Source of the DNA: Plakobranchus ocellatus
Taxonomy: Eukaryota > Mollusca > Gastropoda > Plakobranchidae
Assembly (NCBI GenBank): GCA_019648995.1
Contig: BLXT01003994.1
Span: forward strand, 365,623-387,396
Direction of reading: 5' to 3'
Length of the DNA: 21,774 bases
Shown: positions 1 through 13,600 of the stretch, piece by piece
Layout: every line of letters begins with the position of its first letter
Position numbering within the stretch: position 1 is the first letter of the stretch
Made by a program: the position numbers and the translations under genes
Notes under the pieces: model-generated
Database searches by the model: none
Told to the model about the DNA's origin: nothing
What the model saw: only the letters and a program-made list of their open reading frames with translations

Positions 1-156
1 CCCTTTAATAGTATTTCACTAAGGACTGTTTTGAAATACATGTATTGAAAAAAGGTTTTAGTTATTACAGACAAAAGTGCTTAAGTCGATGTCAAAGGGG
101 CATGATTAAAAAGACTGAGTTACATAAAGTTATGTCCCCTGACTGATTGAAGCCCT

Positions 157-233
157 CCCCCCCCCCCACACACACACACACACTTTTTACATACATATTA
201 ATTAATTTACATGTAATATATATATATATATAT
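157..233. repeat. Poly-C, (CA)n and (TA)n tracts
   Basis: An 11-base C run (157-167) runs straight into (CA)n to 182, followed by a (TA)n tract at about 216-233. The open frame across this region is a by-product of the repeats. Confidence 0.9.
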
Positions 234-895
234 TTTTTGTTGTTTTTTAAAGGTGGGGGGGAATTTGCAGAACCCCAGTTTCCTTTACCAAAATTGCTCG
301 TCTGCTTTTATATATTCATTGGTATCTTAGTATTCACGAGAACACTATATTCTTGAAACACCCTTCTGATTTTCATTATTGTTGTTGTCAGGATTTTGTT
401 TCTTTGTTTTCGTTTTATCCATTTTTTTTTTGTTTGCTATCCTACTTTTTTTTTTTTCACTTTGTAAACAAGTTTGATTTTGTGTTTTAGTGGGTTCTAA
501 GTTTCTAACATAGATCTATGTCTCAATATGGTTTATAGTACGGTCAAGTGATGGTCTTCTGTAGTGTTAGCATTTTCTTCTAGCCTAAGATCGAATGAGG
601 CTGGGAATGTACATGTTTGTTGATAGGCAGATAGATGGATATCTAAGATCTAGATCAGTATCAGTATTGTGTTGGCTACAGTGGAAATTTAAAAGGCCCT
701 TAGGCCCCTTTATTCTTCAATTGAGTTAAAAGGGAGGAGGTGTAATTGTTTTGGAGTGGTAAAGGGGAAATTACATGGCACTGACATTGACTCGCTTCAA
801 CAAGTACTGCTTGCACAGCCAGCTGGCCACTGCCTCCTTCCCTAACACACATACGTTGTTTGGAAATGATCAGCATGCTTGGTCTGCCTTAATGC

Positions 896-921
896 TAGAG
901 AGAAAGAGAGAGAGAGAGAGA
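896..921 (+). repeat. (AG)n microsatellite
   Basis: An AG dinucleotide run interrupted by one AAAG. It follows a locally GC-richer stretch (about 775-890) with no recognisable gene. Confidence 0.9.
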
Positions 922-3060
922 AACATTTTGAAAATTGAAGTTTAGACAAAGCCAGCCAACACGGCTAAAGGCAAAACTAGGGTTGCCGCTTATTAATAAG
1001 TGTCAATAGATCCAGAAAAAGGCCTGCCTCAAGACTAGACTGTTGGCCTGTAATGAGCAACGCCCTCCCTCCCCTTCCCCCTAAACACACACAAAAACAA
1101 AACTTCCCGCTGTGACCCCTTATGTAACGGTAAGCATGTGTACAGGTAACTAAAATTAGAGGGAGGAAAAGCGTTCTTTAATGAGCAGCGCCTTACAGTA
1201 AAAGATCGACTTCCATAAAAATCGAGTCATGCGGTGGCCCTTCACAATAAGTCTTCAAAGGATGTGGTTCCAAGTAAAATAATCAACTTGAATGAAATCA
1301 ATTGAAGCGGCTTCGACTTAAGCAGTGTCGACTGTAGAGCCTTGTATCTATACTTAGATTAAATAAAGAAGTGTGACATCCATCGTTTTAGTATTTCCCT
1401 CTACAAAATGGTATCCTCCATAGTGTCTGTTCTCTTCCATCTGGGATCCTATCTTTAAACTGAGCAAGAACTGTAGAAAGCAGTGATGCAAAGACTGCAG
1501 GTCAAAGCTTGAATAGATTTTAACAAGTCAAGTAATATGATCTGAACCATTGACAAATTCACTTTGTCATTGTCAATTTCATTTGATGAAATCATACTTC
1601 CTTTACAATAGCTTGAAAGGCACCAAATCTTTGTACCCAGTCACAATTGTGATTTTTTTTTATTAGGGAGATCAATCACATCACCATTGATATCCTTTAA
1701 CAAGAAATAACTTTGCACCTTAAGTCATTTAGTGAAAAAAATACATGTTATTTTCTTTTTTGTTTTGGGGGGGGTTTACAAAAACCTGCAAATAAAAAAA
1801 CTTTTGACAACAATACTGTGACTCTATTAACAAATCAACAAAAACCTTGTATTCTAGTGAGAAGGCTCACTGAGAAAAAAGTCATTATTTTGATATGAAT
1901 TTGACATTTGGATTATCTTTTTGGCTTAAGTGTATCACAGAAGAAAGTCTTTACTGCTCAAGTCTAGTCTAGAAATCAAACCAAACTAGATCTAATAGAT
2001 CAGTGTAAAAAAAAAAAAATTTCGGCTACTTCTAAATCTCCTGTTCGCAGATTCTAGTCTATTTAGAATCGTTACCTAGAGCAGATGTTTTACAAAGTCT
2101 CTTTCCTAATATTTCTGATCGATTGAAAATTTCACATTCGAAGTCTGCTGATGGTAAATTTATAGAAAAACTTGCATTTTTCCTTTCAAAAAATTGAAAA
2201 AAGTCAGAAATCCGACAAAATAGAAAAGTTGACATCTCCGTTGAATTTAAGGGGGTGGATATGCAGTGGAGTCAATGAATTGTCCAACAAAATTCATAAC
2301 AACCCACTTAATAAAAAAGAAAAGTCTAAAGGCACAGAAGGTCAATCACACTGAACATCCAAAAGCCTACAAATAAGGTTAAGGATTAGATAAAGGTTAG
2401 ATTAAGGATCAGATAGTTAGGGTACATTGCATAAAATTAGAATATGCATGTGTACAATACATAATACCCTGGTACGATTAATCTACCATTCTTTGAAAAA
2501 AAATTATACACACTCATGACTTTGTGAACTTACAATACACAGCATCATGCAAAGTGTCATCGAATTGTGTATCCATAACTCCTGAATTGCAAAAAGCAGC
2601 TTTCTAGATGGAGTAACCAAAGTAAATGTTGAGGCTGGCAATCATCCTGAATAAAATAAAAAATCATCATACACAAGCATTAAAGTCTTAAATATACTGG
2701 ATACATGCATTTAATTTCATTTAAATCAAATCATTGAAAGCACAAGTTACTAAACAATTTGACATTATAATAATAAAACGCATTCAACTTTCAACAACTC
2801 CAAAAACTATGCTAATTACAACAGCAAACAGTATTCAATACTGTGACTCTAACAATCTTTCCATTTACTCCCCCATGATATTATGAAGTCTGTATCTTTA
2901 AAACAATTAAAAATGTAAGAAAAGGAAAAATAAAAACTATGTAACAGGCAGTACAAATCAGACCCTTGATTTATCATGCCTCAGGTTGAATGTTTTGAAG
3001 TTACAAAAAATCCTCTTTCTAGCCAATGCGGTAATCATGATTCTCAGTCAACATGGGGAA

Positions 3061-4944
3061 ACTCATGAAGCAAGCTTGGTTGCATTCAGAACTGTCATGA
3101 TCTGTGAACTGTATCTCATTTTTTGCTTGTTCTCTGGATTTCAGTATTTCATCTTTGGTGATCACAAGATTCTTGACGACTTGTGCAGCTTTAGCCAACT
3201 AAATCAGTCCACTTTCCAGAGCCTCATTGTCATTTCTTTGTAGGAGCTGCCAATTCAGATTCACTACAAACTTGTATGCAAGTATCTCTGCGTCTATACA
3301 TATGCAGTTATCCAATGGATCCTTTCCTTCTCGTAGCTTAGACATTTATTGAGCCAGATATCTCTGAGTGAATGCTGCTTCTATTACCAGCCGCTTTCAT
3401 TCTTTGCTTGCAGCAGGGCATCAAGAGCTCAATTTGAAACTTTGCATGAACTGTGAATTTCACCAGCATCTAGCTTCTTCAATTATTTGCAAACCAGTGT
3501 GATCTTGCCACTAAACTGCAGTAAACTGGGCATGTTAATGTTATTCATTCATCCAACACTTTCAATTTCATATGAAATTTTTATAACAGTTCACCAATTT
3601 TAATCACTCACAAGTGTGCTTGACCACCAGAGCTGCCAAGTGCATTAAACTCAATATACCTTGACCAATGCACTGATAGGAAGGAAATCTAATGCTTTTT
3701 TAGAAAGTTGAAATACAAAAAAAGCGTAGAACTTCATTTCAATTGAATACTGCTTAGAAAACATTTTACTGCTAAAGCCCTACAGTTGGCAACTCTGGAG
3801 CACACATATTACATTTTATAATGCAAGAGTATACTTACGTCAGTGCGATAAAGTTCAGAAGTGCCTTACAATGTCTCTCCTGCTTTAAGACCTTTTCCCA
3901 TTCAGCTGACATTTGCTCCTAGCCCACTGGAATCTATGCAACTGTGGCTAGATTTCCTTCAGAAGGTAGGTCTTCATAACATTATGTCTTTTAATTTAGC
4001 TTTGATACAAACAACTCTTGGGTTACGGCAACCACACATGTACAAGAGGAGAACAGCCTATTCATCAGTGATTCACCCTGAACTACCATTCAATTTCAAC
4101 CTATATCCATTATCCCTCTCCTCCAGTTCTTTTTAGCTCTCATTTCTTAGCCCATCTCTTTTCCTCAATAAAGCATTCAGGAAAACCAAATTTGCACCAT
4201 TTTCCACTTCTTTCCGCAGAATGCCACATTACAAGAATTCAGTTCAATGTGGAAATAGATGGACATGTTGCTTTTCTATATGACTTTTCCATTTTCAATA
4301 GGAGGGAACTTGAAAGCTATTAGATTTCTCTAATAAAGCTGACATTCTGTGCCACTATATGGACTTTAAAGACTTGCAAAGAGTTACAGCAGTTAGCATC
4401 TTAGGGCCTTTAACTTTTAGATGAAACCACATGGGCTTGCTTGAAATGAATGATACACCTCATGACATGAATTTCTGTAGTTTTCATGCAAATTATGGCC
4501 ATACTTGTTTGTTCAAGCACAGTGCATCGTGTGAGCTCTTATTTAAACTCTACATTATGGAAAAATCTGATTGTATACTATCGTATGTGATAAACATAGA
4601 AAATCCCCAAAACCAATGCTATTGCATTTTGAGACTTAACACTTTTTCAGGGCAAGGTTCTCTGCAATTGCACACAGATTTGTAATAGGGTATGTTATGC
4701 CCAAAACAAAAAACAAAAAAAAGCAACCAGCTCCCAACCATGGTAAGTGTCCCAAAATTTTCAATGGGAGTTTCAATGTTCATCATGCGTTCTTTGAAAT
4801 TGGAAGTTTTGTTTTGCTGTGTCAGAATGTATTCCCCCTTAAAGTTTACAAGCCTTTTTTTCCATGCCATAAAACTGTTTTTTTCTCAAGGCTGGCTTGT
4901 TGTTGAAGAAAAGTACAATTTACTTCAGTTAGCCTCTTTGTCAC
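3061..4944 (-). pseudogene. Candidate decayed coiled-coil protein gene
   Basis: Read on the minus strand, several stretches look protein-like and charged but switch frame and contain stops. At 4944-4878: TKRLTEVNCTFLQQQASLEK. At 4870-4739: KRLVNFKGEYILTQQNKTSN then FKERMMNIETPIEN. At 4228-4088: RKEVENGANLVFLNALLRKR, a stop, then KELEERDNGYRLKLN. At 3918-3839: SAEWEKVLKQERHCKALLNF, ending at a consensus-like donor AC|GTAAGTAT. At 3396-3061: SKLREGKDPLDNCICIDAEI and, after an in-frame TAG, LAKAAQVVKNLVITKDEILK. The E/K/L/Q pattern suggests coiled coil. I cannot name the family. The donor-like site hints at an unprocessed gene relic. Chance open frames in A/G-rich DNA remain an alternative. Confidence 0.38.
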
Positions 4945-7316
4945 ATTCCAACCTGTTTCACCTCTTCACTCTCATTCTTCCTTTTTAACATCACAGTTGG
5001 AGCAATTAGATGCATGATAACTTGAGATCCGCAGGGTGCAGAGTAAAAGGAATTTGCAAAAATCAAGTGACTTAGTCATCTGGGCTTTGAGTCACTTGCC
5101 CTGCCTTGCACAATAGTATATATGTGTATTTAGAGCTGGCTTTGAAAAAAAATAGATTTAAAAATACCTTCGCTGTGCACTTTAAATAAAAAAAGTTTCA
5201 CTATAGATGGATAGAGAAAATTTTTGCTCAGTTGAATGGAGAGTTTAAAAAAAAAAAAATATTAAAATTCATGGCGGTGTCAGGCTATTTTCCAAAACAC
5301 TCAATGAGCTGGTATGATGATGAAAGGTCGAAAGACATTCATTACAAAGGGCCTTGCTAAGAAGGCGTGTACATTACTGGAACCTCAATGAAAGTGCAGT
5401 TGTTGTGTCCATAGAAAAGAAATTAATCTTCTATCTTCCCTGTGTTTCAAAGCTGCTAGAAAGTTCATTTATTGGATAGTTATGGGCAGTCCTTTTTTTA
5501 TTCCCTGCCAGCTTTCAATAATTTCTCTCTGGGCCCTTAGCCACCACAAGCGGAAACTGATTTTAGCCATTATTTGCTTTGATCATAAACTTTACTGGTC
5601 CGCAAAAATAGAAACAGATGGACAAAGCCTATTACAAACTGCATGTGGCTATATATGTTAATGCGTAAAAACATGCTGGACTTAAAAGCTTTGACTGGAT
5701 ACTGTCTCAAAGCAAGTTGAGCTTTCACATGAATGATTTTCGTCTTATAATTTTACCCTGATTTCCCTTAAATTCTTTCTCATCTGATAGAGGGAGTTTA
5801 TTTTTTTCAAATACTTACAACTCTTGACTTTGAATTTAATAAACAGTAAGGGTAATAAATAATAGGATTGCTAAATTTGCGGAGATTTCTGAAATGCATT
5901 TGATCCTAAATATGAGCTTGATTCATGCAGGCCACTGCAGGGACTCCAAAAGATTGAGATTGTTCTCCAATAAATTTTGATGCCTATTCATCTAATATAA
6001 TCTCCTTGAAAATTTGTTGTATTATTTACTTGAGAACTTTTGTGCTTCCATGTCACAATACCTATATTTTGTTCACAGGGATCTGCTGAATAGAACAAAT
6101 ACTTAAGTAAGTCTACAACTTAGCTCAGATCTAGGCAATATTTTATCTTATAGTTTTACTTTTACCATCGCCTTACGAGTGTTGGCACCGTCTGCTTTTC
6201 CACCATCAAGTGACTTAACAGAAGGAGTAAAGATTTATTATGGTTATGTGTCATATGTTGCTGCTTTCCATTTTACATAATTATAAAACCTCAAATAATA
6301 TAAAAAACATATCAATCTCCTTGTTGGTTTAGCACAATATTTCTTGCTTAGGGCATGGCAAATAGGGATCTCATCTCTCCAATTCCTGTGCATTTCAATT
6401 TCTTCCGTCTATCAATAGGCCAAAACCTTTCATACTCACTTGGAAAAAAAAAACAAACAGTGTGCCGTAAGGTAAGAAGGCATTTGCTTCAGCTTTGAGG
6501 TTCTTTAGGATCTCTGATTTGAGCCCTGATCTTGGACATTCATAGCTTCAATCTGTGTAAGTCAGATTTTCCTGATCAGATCTTGATATCTCATTATAAA
6601 TTGGGATTAAATTAAATCCTTCTCCATGATGTGGCATCTATTCTTTTTTGAGAAAATATCCTGCTACAGCTTGAAAGAGCATAGCGGCCATATGTTTTTC
6701 TTTAAGCAAAAAGACTGAACATTGACAAAACCTCCTCCTTTCCAATCATAATTCAGGTATTCTTCATCACAGCGACCACATTACAATGTAAACAAGTGGT
6801 TGTAGATCCAAATCTCTCCACTTTCCTCTGTGAAAGGTTTCACTTGCAGTAAACAAAAGGGGGTCGTAACGATTTGGTTTTCCTTTTTTATTACTCAAAT
6901 CACAACATATATACTTGAAATAAAAACTAGACATCCAATGCAAAATTTACAGGCTATTTGATCTTGAAAAGAAAAAACAAAGGCGGGGCCATGTTTAACA
7001 TAAAGAGCTAAAATGGAGTTATATACAACAGCCAAAATTTCAGATGGGCTTAATGTTAGCCTGATTGTAATGTGTGCACTCAGCCGATCAATAAACTAAA
7101 TCACCCATGGACAGCTTCTCTGTTCTTTTTTGCATTTAAACAAAATCTTGCTTTAAGTCCTCACTTGAAAGATAGCCTAGGAACAGTTTTTTCCTCTATA
7201 ATATAATTTCCATTGTTTTTCATCAGTTTCGATTCAAAATATACTTTTCAAATGATTATTACATATAACATGTCTGCAAACCAATCAAAATGATTGTAAT
7301 ATATAGTGTTTTGCAC
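4945..7316. other. Intergenic DNA downstream of the RBMX-like gene
   Basis: Apart from the weak coding relic near 6468-6540 and candidate distal AATAAA signals near 6888 and 6234 (minus strand), I find no gene or RNA feature here. Several short minus-strand frames may be further traces of the decayed gene but are not distinctive. Confidence 0.5.
6468..6540 (-). pseudogene. Possible further coiled-coil coding relic
   Basis: The minus strand reads GLKSEILKNLKAEANAF and then hits TTACC-type sequence. Another frame just upstream reads YQDLIRKI, a stop, then LTQIEAMNVQDQ. The style resembles the segments at 3061-4944, so it may belong to the same decayed gene. It is short and weak. Confidence 0.22.
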
Positions 7317-7322
7317 TTTATT
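7317..7322 (-). terminator. Polyadenylation signal AATAAA for the RBMX-like gene
   Basis: AATAAA on the minus strand lies about 130 bases past the TAA stop and is followed by T-rich sequence with TTTGATTGGTTTG further on. This predicts a short 3' UTR ending near 7300. Further AATAAA hexamers on the same strand near 6888 and 6234 could give longer 3' ends. Confidence 0.55.
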
Positions 7323-7452
7323 TATGTCATTTTCATGTGAATAATTCCCTCAAAATAATTTTCATTTTGGTCCTTTCACTAGAGCCATCATACAATAATT
7401 AACTACTAACAATTCTAAGCCAGTACTAGTTCTCTGACACACTTGTCAAAGT

Positions 7453-7631
7453 TTAACGTCTGCTATAGCCATCATCTGGAGACAAACGGGGCCTCTTGCC
7501 TATGGGTCCATCTCCTCTGCTAGGGGGTGGAGAGAGGGAAGAACGCCTTCCTCCTCTGCCCCTCGGGGGGCCTCCCCTACCCCTAGGTGGACCCCCTCTG
7601 CTTCTGTAGGACCCGCCACGACTGCCGCGAC
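7453..7631 (-). CDS. RBMX-like terminal coding exon: RGG box and basic C-terminus
   Basis: The acceptor is GGAATGCAG before 7631; the coding part ends at TAA (7455-7453). It encodes RGSRGGSYRSRGGPPRGRGG, a tandem second RGGPPRGRGG unit, RRSSLSPPPSRGDGP, IGKRPRLSPDD and GYSRR. KRPR is a short basic cluster that could serve in nuclear import (inference). The tail resembles the Arg/Ser/Tyr-rich end of hnRNP G proteins without being identical. An upstream ATG at 7669-7671 in the same frame lies in the intron and is not needed. Confidence 0.85.
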
Positions 7632-10600
7632 CTGCATTCCATTTATGAGTGGATGAAGAATGATGCATCAATGTTTAGCCAACATAAAATTTAATTGAAT
7701 TTAAGATTGGCAACAGATTTGTATCAAGGAACTGTGAATGCTCATATGCAATTATAAATTAACAATTTCTTAAGTTTTCAATTCAAATAAAATGTAGCCA
7801 TAATGTCCATGGTAGCTCTCTGATGGTAAACAATCTTTGTTTTTAAGTCGCACTAACCTCCATTATCTAAGTGAAATGAACACTTTAGGCTCACACTTTT
7901 CTGCAGTTCTCCAAGTCTAATTCTCACATGTAAGCACTCAATCCAATCATAGAGCTAAAGCAGTTGAGATATAAACAAGGTCCATAACTACAATTGCTAT
8001 TGTTTTTGTCAGAGCATATAGGCAGCTATGAGTGAAAATAACCCTGCTTCCAATCTATGAAGTACCAAGATGCCAACTCCACATGGAAAAAAACTTGCTC
8101 CACATCCAGTTTGCTTGGGGTTTACTCTCAACTCCTGCTCTCTTTCTTTCTTGAATTCGACATCTTCCTCCAAGAGTTTGCCTATGAATCTTTAGAAACC
8201 ACTGACACATAAACTGTTATATGCAGGGGCCTTTGAACATCATGCTGCGTTTTTTTCTTAATTCTACTTTGAATGTCAGTTTTTTTTGTTTTTCAGTTCT
8301 AATGGTATATTTCCGATCCTATACTCATCCATAATATATTATCTCCTCTTCTTTTTATTATCTCTGACACAGGTAAACATTAATGAAAATAGAGCTTCTG
8401 ATAGAATGGGATGGCACCAACTTCTTCTGGTTCAAAGTACATAAAAAGCAAGACTTAAAATGAAAAGTCTTAAGGATTCGCCAAATAGTCACTTTTATCT
8501 TTATCTCCTTGAGGTCATTCAAAAACCAGGTCTACTTCATAGCATGTCCCGATGCATGGTTCTTCATTTTATTTTGTGCCAAACATTTATTACATTAATA
8601 GGTTTTCATTGCCTTGTTGTGCCAATTTCTGTTTCTCCGTGTGAGCTCTGCATCAACGTCTTTTTAGGCAAATTTTACCTATTAAATAATTGACAGAGTT
8701 CTGTTGTCGATTCCATCTGCTGTAACAGCTTTTGCGCTGAAGACAAAAATTTCCATTTATGAATTGCTTTAAACTTAAAGCAAACAGTAATAAAAGAAAC
8801 TAACCACTACACTTTGATTACAATTCTCTCTCAAAATCCTCTTGGACCAATATCGCAAAAGTAACTCACCATTGGCAAAGAAGTCCCTGCCCCTTGGGCC
8901 TCCTCTTGGCCCACCACGACCTAGAAAGAATGGACAAATATGAAGGCTATCTTTCAAAAAAGCACTTTGTTCCTTTTTATATAACAATTGAACCAATTGG
9001 CTACCCACTTAACTCTTAAAATGCTAAGTTTTTTTTCCTCACACAAAGCAATCAGATAGGATGTGTAGTTCAAAACGTAAAGGAAGTAGTCCAGGGGCAA
9101 ATAAAATAGTTTTGAAATAATTTGGTCAGTCTGAAAATTCAAAACAAGTTAGAAACAGAACAAACCCATCGAACGCTGGCAGCGTCCAGTACCATGAATC
9201 TTACAAAATATCGGACACTCCAATCGTCCAGCACCGGTTTAGGAGTTAAACAAATGTTCGACTGAAATTGACCTGTAATAGCTACAAAAGTAAAAGTAAA
9301 ACTACTACCCCCCAAAAATTCACATTTAACGTTTTGTACAACACTAGCCAAAGCTTCTTTAAAATAAAAATGTCCATATGCACCAACTGTGCAGACCAAA
9401 TCACACCCTGGGCAACATTGAAGTGGCCTTTCTGACTCTGTCTAGAGAGGGTCTAAAGATAATATGAAAAAGCTACACTTAGTTGTTGCCCAAACCTGTA
9501 AGATGAATCCTACAAGTAATTACTCCACTCATACTACTGAAACAGTATAAAATAATCAGTAGGTTTCAGTACATTAGAAACATAGACTAACCTCTATACT
9601 CTCTGCTCGGGGGGTAATCTCTGGGTGGGCGATCACCTGACATCCTAGAGGAAAATGATCTTGATGAATACTCTCTCCTGCAAAGTTTAGATTGTAAAGC
9701 ATCAGATAATAACAGAAGGATTAGACTAGAAAGATGTTATGTAATGAGTGTAGCAACACAAAAGACAATAATTGATAGACTATGAGATACATCAGATACA
9801 TGGAGAATGAATAAAGCAGATGGTTTCAGTCTTTTCATCTGGCTCAGTCACTTGTTTAACTTGGGTTTTCCTAAATGCAAAATCAACAATTCTGCCAGTA
9901 AAAACTAGTTGGGATCATGCTTTGCTTACTCTAAGACTTGGGTATAAAGCTATACCATTTCATTAGATTATGTTTTATCTATGTTCTACAAAAAAAAAAA
10001 AAAAAAAAAAAGGATTCCACCAAAATTTGATGACCTCAAGCAAAGTCACATTTCAAACAAATTCAATATAAGTGCAATTTTGGACAAATGTGCACACAGA
10101 ACAATTAGAGTAGGTCAGGAGGTAGCAGACAAAGGATAATATAGAATGTTGTAATGATCAATATTTTCACAAATTTTTTTTTCCAACAAATTTTCAAAGT
10201 TGCAACGAAAAAAGAGCTATGATAAAGCATACTATATCTTGAACCAAACAGATAACCACAGGGACTTAACAAATCATTTAAAGTAGTATAATTTTACCCA
10301 AGGCTTGCTATCTCACAAATTTACATAATTTTGAAAACCTTTCATACAGCCAGCTGGCAGAGCCTGATATCGGATTATCTGAGCCAAGGTCCAAATGTTG
10401 ATTTGATTTAAATAACACTTCCTTTGGTATAGTAAGTATTGATCACAATGTGGCTGTACTGACTCTCTCTTTCAAAGCTCATCCAGTCTTAGTGGTATTT
10501 GCTCTTAATTCAAAATAAGATACTGAGAAAAAGTTCATCCCTTTAACAAAAGACAATTGCATGGAGACTGTAGAAATGCAGGATTGGTCTTAAGTAAGTT

Positions 10601-13600
10601 TGCTGCAAGTTTTAGGACAAAAACTAACAATAGGTAACTTACCTTTTCTAGAAATTTACAGTGGTGTAAAAAAAGGGTCCTCCAGTCTTTGCATGGGAGT
10701 AATTATGTAATATGGTTATATGCAGAGAATACTTAAAATAATATTATAGCAGTCTTCTATCAGCAATTCATATTGCAGAGGAAAGAAGAGTGAATTAGGT
10801 AGTTCATCCTTGTGAGGCTCGTTTACACCTGACTTTTACCTGCTATCTTCTCTGTATGAGGAGTCATCGAGAATGCGTCTGTCTGAGTATGAACTGCGGT
10901 GCGGTGGGCTCAAATCACTGTCATACCTGACAAACAGCAACATCAACAACAATAAAAACTACAACGAGCACAACTAACATAACAAAAGAGCAATAAAAAC
11001 TAATCAAACAATGAAAGCATGCAAAAAAAAGGAACTAAAAAAAAAGCAGCAGGCAAAACATTGGAAAAAAAAGTTTTTACATTAAGGGATTTTAATTTTT
11101 TTTTTTTTTGACACAAGTGGAAGGGTGAATGTTTCATGCAGGTTTAATAGTAGACAAAGCCAGTGAAATATTTTTAAAATATGTGTAACTCATTTACTAC
11201 ATAAAATGTATCATACTTAATTGCTTCTAATATAGTTGTTGGTATTGCAGCAGATTGGCCACTATTCTAATATAGGCAAAAGACACAAGCTTTAGCCTTC
11301 AGCTAAAATTAGTTATGTATATAAGCAAATATTTTTTATATGACATTGAAAGATGTATAATGCAAGACTTCTGACCTAAAACAGCTTTCCTTTGTTTCGT
11401 AACAATAAAAGAAAAATATGATATGCAAGTAAAACAAATGGATCACTAGGTTTTGAAATGAACCAATCTGATTCTCAAGATCATTTAATTTGGAAAAGCT
11501 AATCGTTTCAACATGATTTCAGTTTAGAACATTAATACTCTAAAACTAATGTGGATTTATACTTTTATATCCACATAGAATTGGTTAATTTTTTTCCAGA
11601 AACATGAACTTTGCAACAATTTAAATTGAACAACAAAACAAGTTATTAAATAAAAAAAAAGCAACTGGAAGAAAACCTTACCTCAAATATTTTATACCTC
11701 CTCTTGGCTATATTCAAGATGTTTTTACACAAAACCCCAATATAAATAAACAAAAACAAGATTAAGTAAAACCACTAGAAACTTACCAGTTCCATTTGAA
11801 TCAGAGAAGCAAATTGCTCCAGAGAACAAGAACACAAAGAACAAAAACTAAAATATACCGTTTCTTAAATGCTTCTGAGAGCTATCCAGAAAAAGAAAGC
11901 CCTTTTTATTATTTTCTTGATTTTGCTGGATAATTGGATGTACTATGAATCAAATATTTACTCACCTGTCCCTAGGAGGCAAATCTCTAAAGTCATCCCT
12001 TGGCCCGAGAGGCTCACGGAATTCCCTTGAAGGATGGTAGTCACGGGAAGAACCATAATCCCTTGGCAAACGTTCTCCCCTGTATTCTGATGAACGAGGG
12101 GGTGGGTAGTCTCTGCCCGAACTCCTGAATGAATCTTTTCTCTCACTGTAGGAGTCTCTGAACGAGCTGTAAAGAATTCAGTTGTAATCACTTTGACTAT
12201 AAGGGAGCCAAAAAACATGTTTCACACTCAGCATACAAAAAGACAGTGTTGAAAAAAAAAGCTACAACAGAACAGCAAAGTGAAGCAAAGCAGAGACAGA
12301 AAGACACTTACCAAGAAAAAAATAAAATTGTGTTGTATTTACGCTATAAATGAAAAGATAATAAAACACATGAAACAATCTATGAAAATGCCAAATCAAT
12401 CATAACATTCCCAACACTCTCTGTTCTGTCAATACCCCTCCTTTTTGTTAAAGAGGCCAAAAAAAAGGCATAAGCCTATCAACTCACCCGGAGTCCCTAA
12501 GAGGACTGTAATCTCCACGTGCACTAGGGTAGCGGCTGCTACCTCCCCTTGGTGCATAGCTTCTGTCCCTTGAGCTTATTCTTCACAGATTTCCACACAA
12601 AGACAAAAGGATCAATTCATTTACTTGAAAACAACTGCAGTTAAAATACACATATTTCAGTTGCTGACAATTTTATCCTATTTTCTTTGCTCACATAAAA
12701 AAAAAAAGAATTTTATCACCCAGAATATGTTTTGCTCCCTATCTCATCAAATAATCATCAGTTTCCTGATATTGTAACATTTATATACTTATTTTTTTAT
12801 TTATTTTTCTATGGTGCACTGAAAATAATTTTATATTCACTAGAGGTTTGCTTATGAATCGCCTTTCCAATATGTCCCTATCCTGCATACTTAAACTTTT
12901 ACTGTTTAAGGCTAAAATAAATAAGATTTTTCATTGCCAAAAATATAGAAACTATGGACTGGTGTAATAAAACAAAAAAAAAATGATGCCTAAAAATAAA
13001 ACAAAGCCTTCAAAAAATTCCTTTTCTTTGTACAAAAAAAAAAGTGTATTACATTCTTCCTTACATATACCGGTAATAGCAACAGAAAAACACTTGAGAT
13101 ATTTAAACACCAAACAAAATAGAACAATGCACAAGGAACCAGAGCTTCAAATTTGTCAATAACAGCATTGGTACAAAATGGAGGCTCTCTAGAAACTAGG
13201 GAAGATAATAACACAGAACAAAAGGGAAATAAAAATTGTCTTCTCAGTAAAGAACATCCTTACCTGTCTCTTGGCATTGGAGATGAGAAAGAGTTTCTAG
13301 ATCTGGGTGGTGCACCTCTGTCATGGTAATCATCATCATAGTGATGATCTGAGCGGCGACCTGCATATGGCATAATGTGTTTTGTTGATGATGGGTTTGT
13401 ACATATGATTCAATGAAACATTTCTAAAGGTGAACAGAGTAGCTTTGGATTGACAATGCAGAATAATCTGTTCGCCTGCAACTTATAGTCCTAAAAATCC
13501 CTGAAAAATCATATACATATGTGAGACAGTAAAATCAGCAACTTATCATTGCTAATGCTTTGGACTGGTGCAAGATCACAATCTCTTTTCAGTGTATTAC

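Larger units (their letters stand above)
1..2985. other. Noncoding region with simple repeats
   Basis: AT-rich, with many homopolymer runs and no reading frame that looks like protein. Short near-repeats of TAATGAGCA(A/G)CGCC occur near 1051 and 1180. I see no RNA gene or convincing promoter. Confidence 0.6.

Noticed and set aside
147-356. Plus-strand open frame of 69 residues
   Set aside because: It is built from poly-C, (CA)n and (TA)n repeats and has low-complexity translation.
775-950. GC-richer plus-strand frame starting MALTLTRFNKYC
   Set aside because: It is short (under 60 codons), runs into the (AG)n repeat and has no recognisable motif or splice context.
3861-4136. Plus-strand 91-residue open frame
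   Set aside because: It lies antisense to the more protein-like decayed segments and has no domain, signal or codon character of its own.
8775-9399. Minus-strand frames overlapping exon H and the upstream intron
   Set aside because: Only the 51-base exon H part belongs to the gene; the rest is intron read-through.
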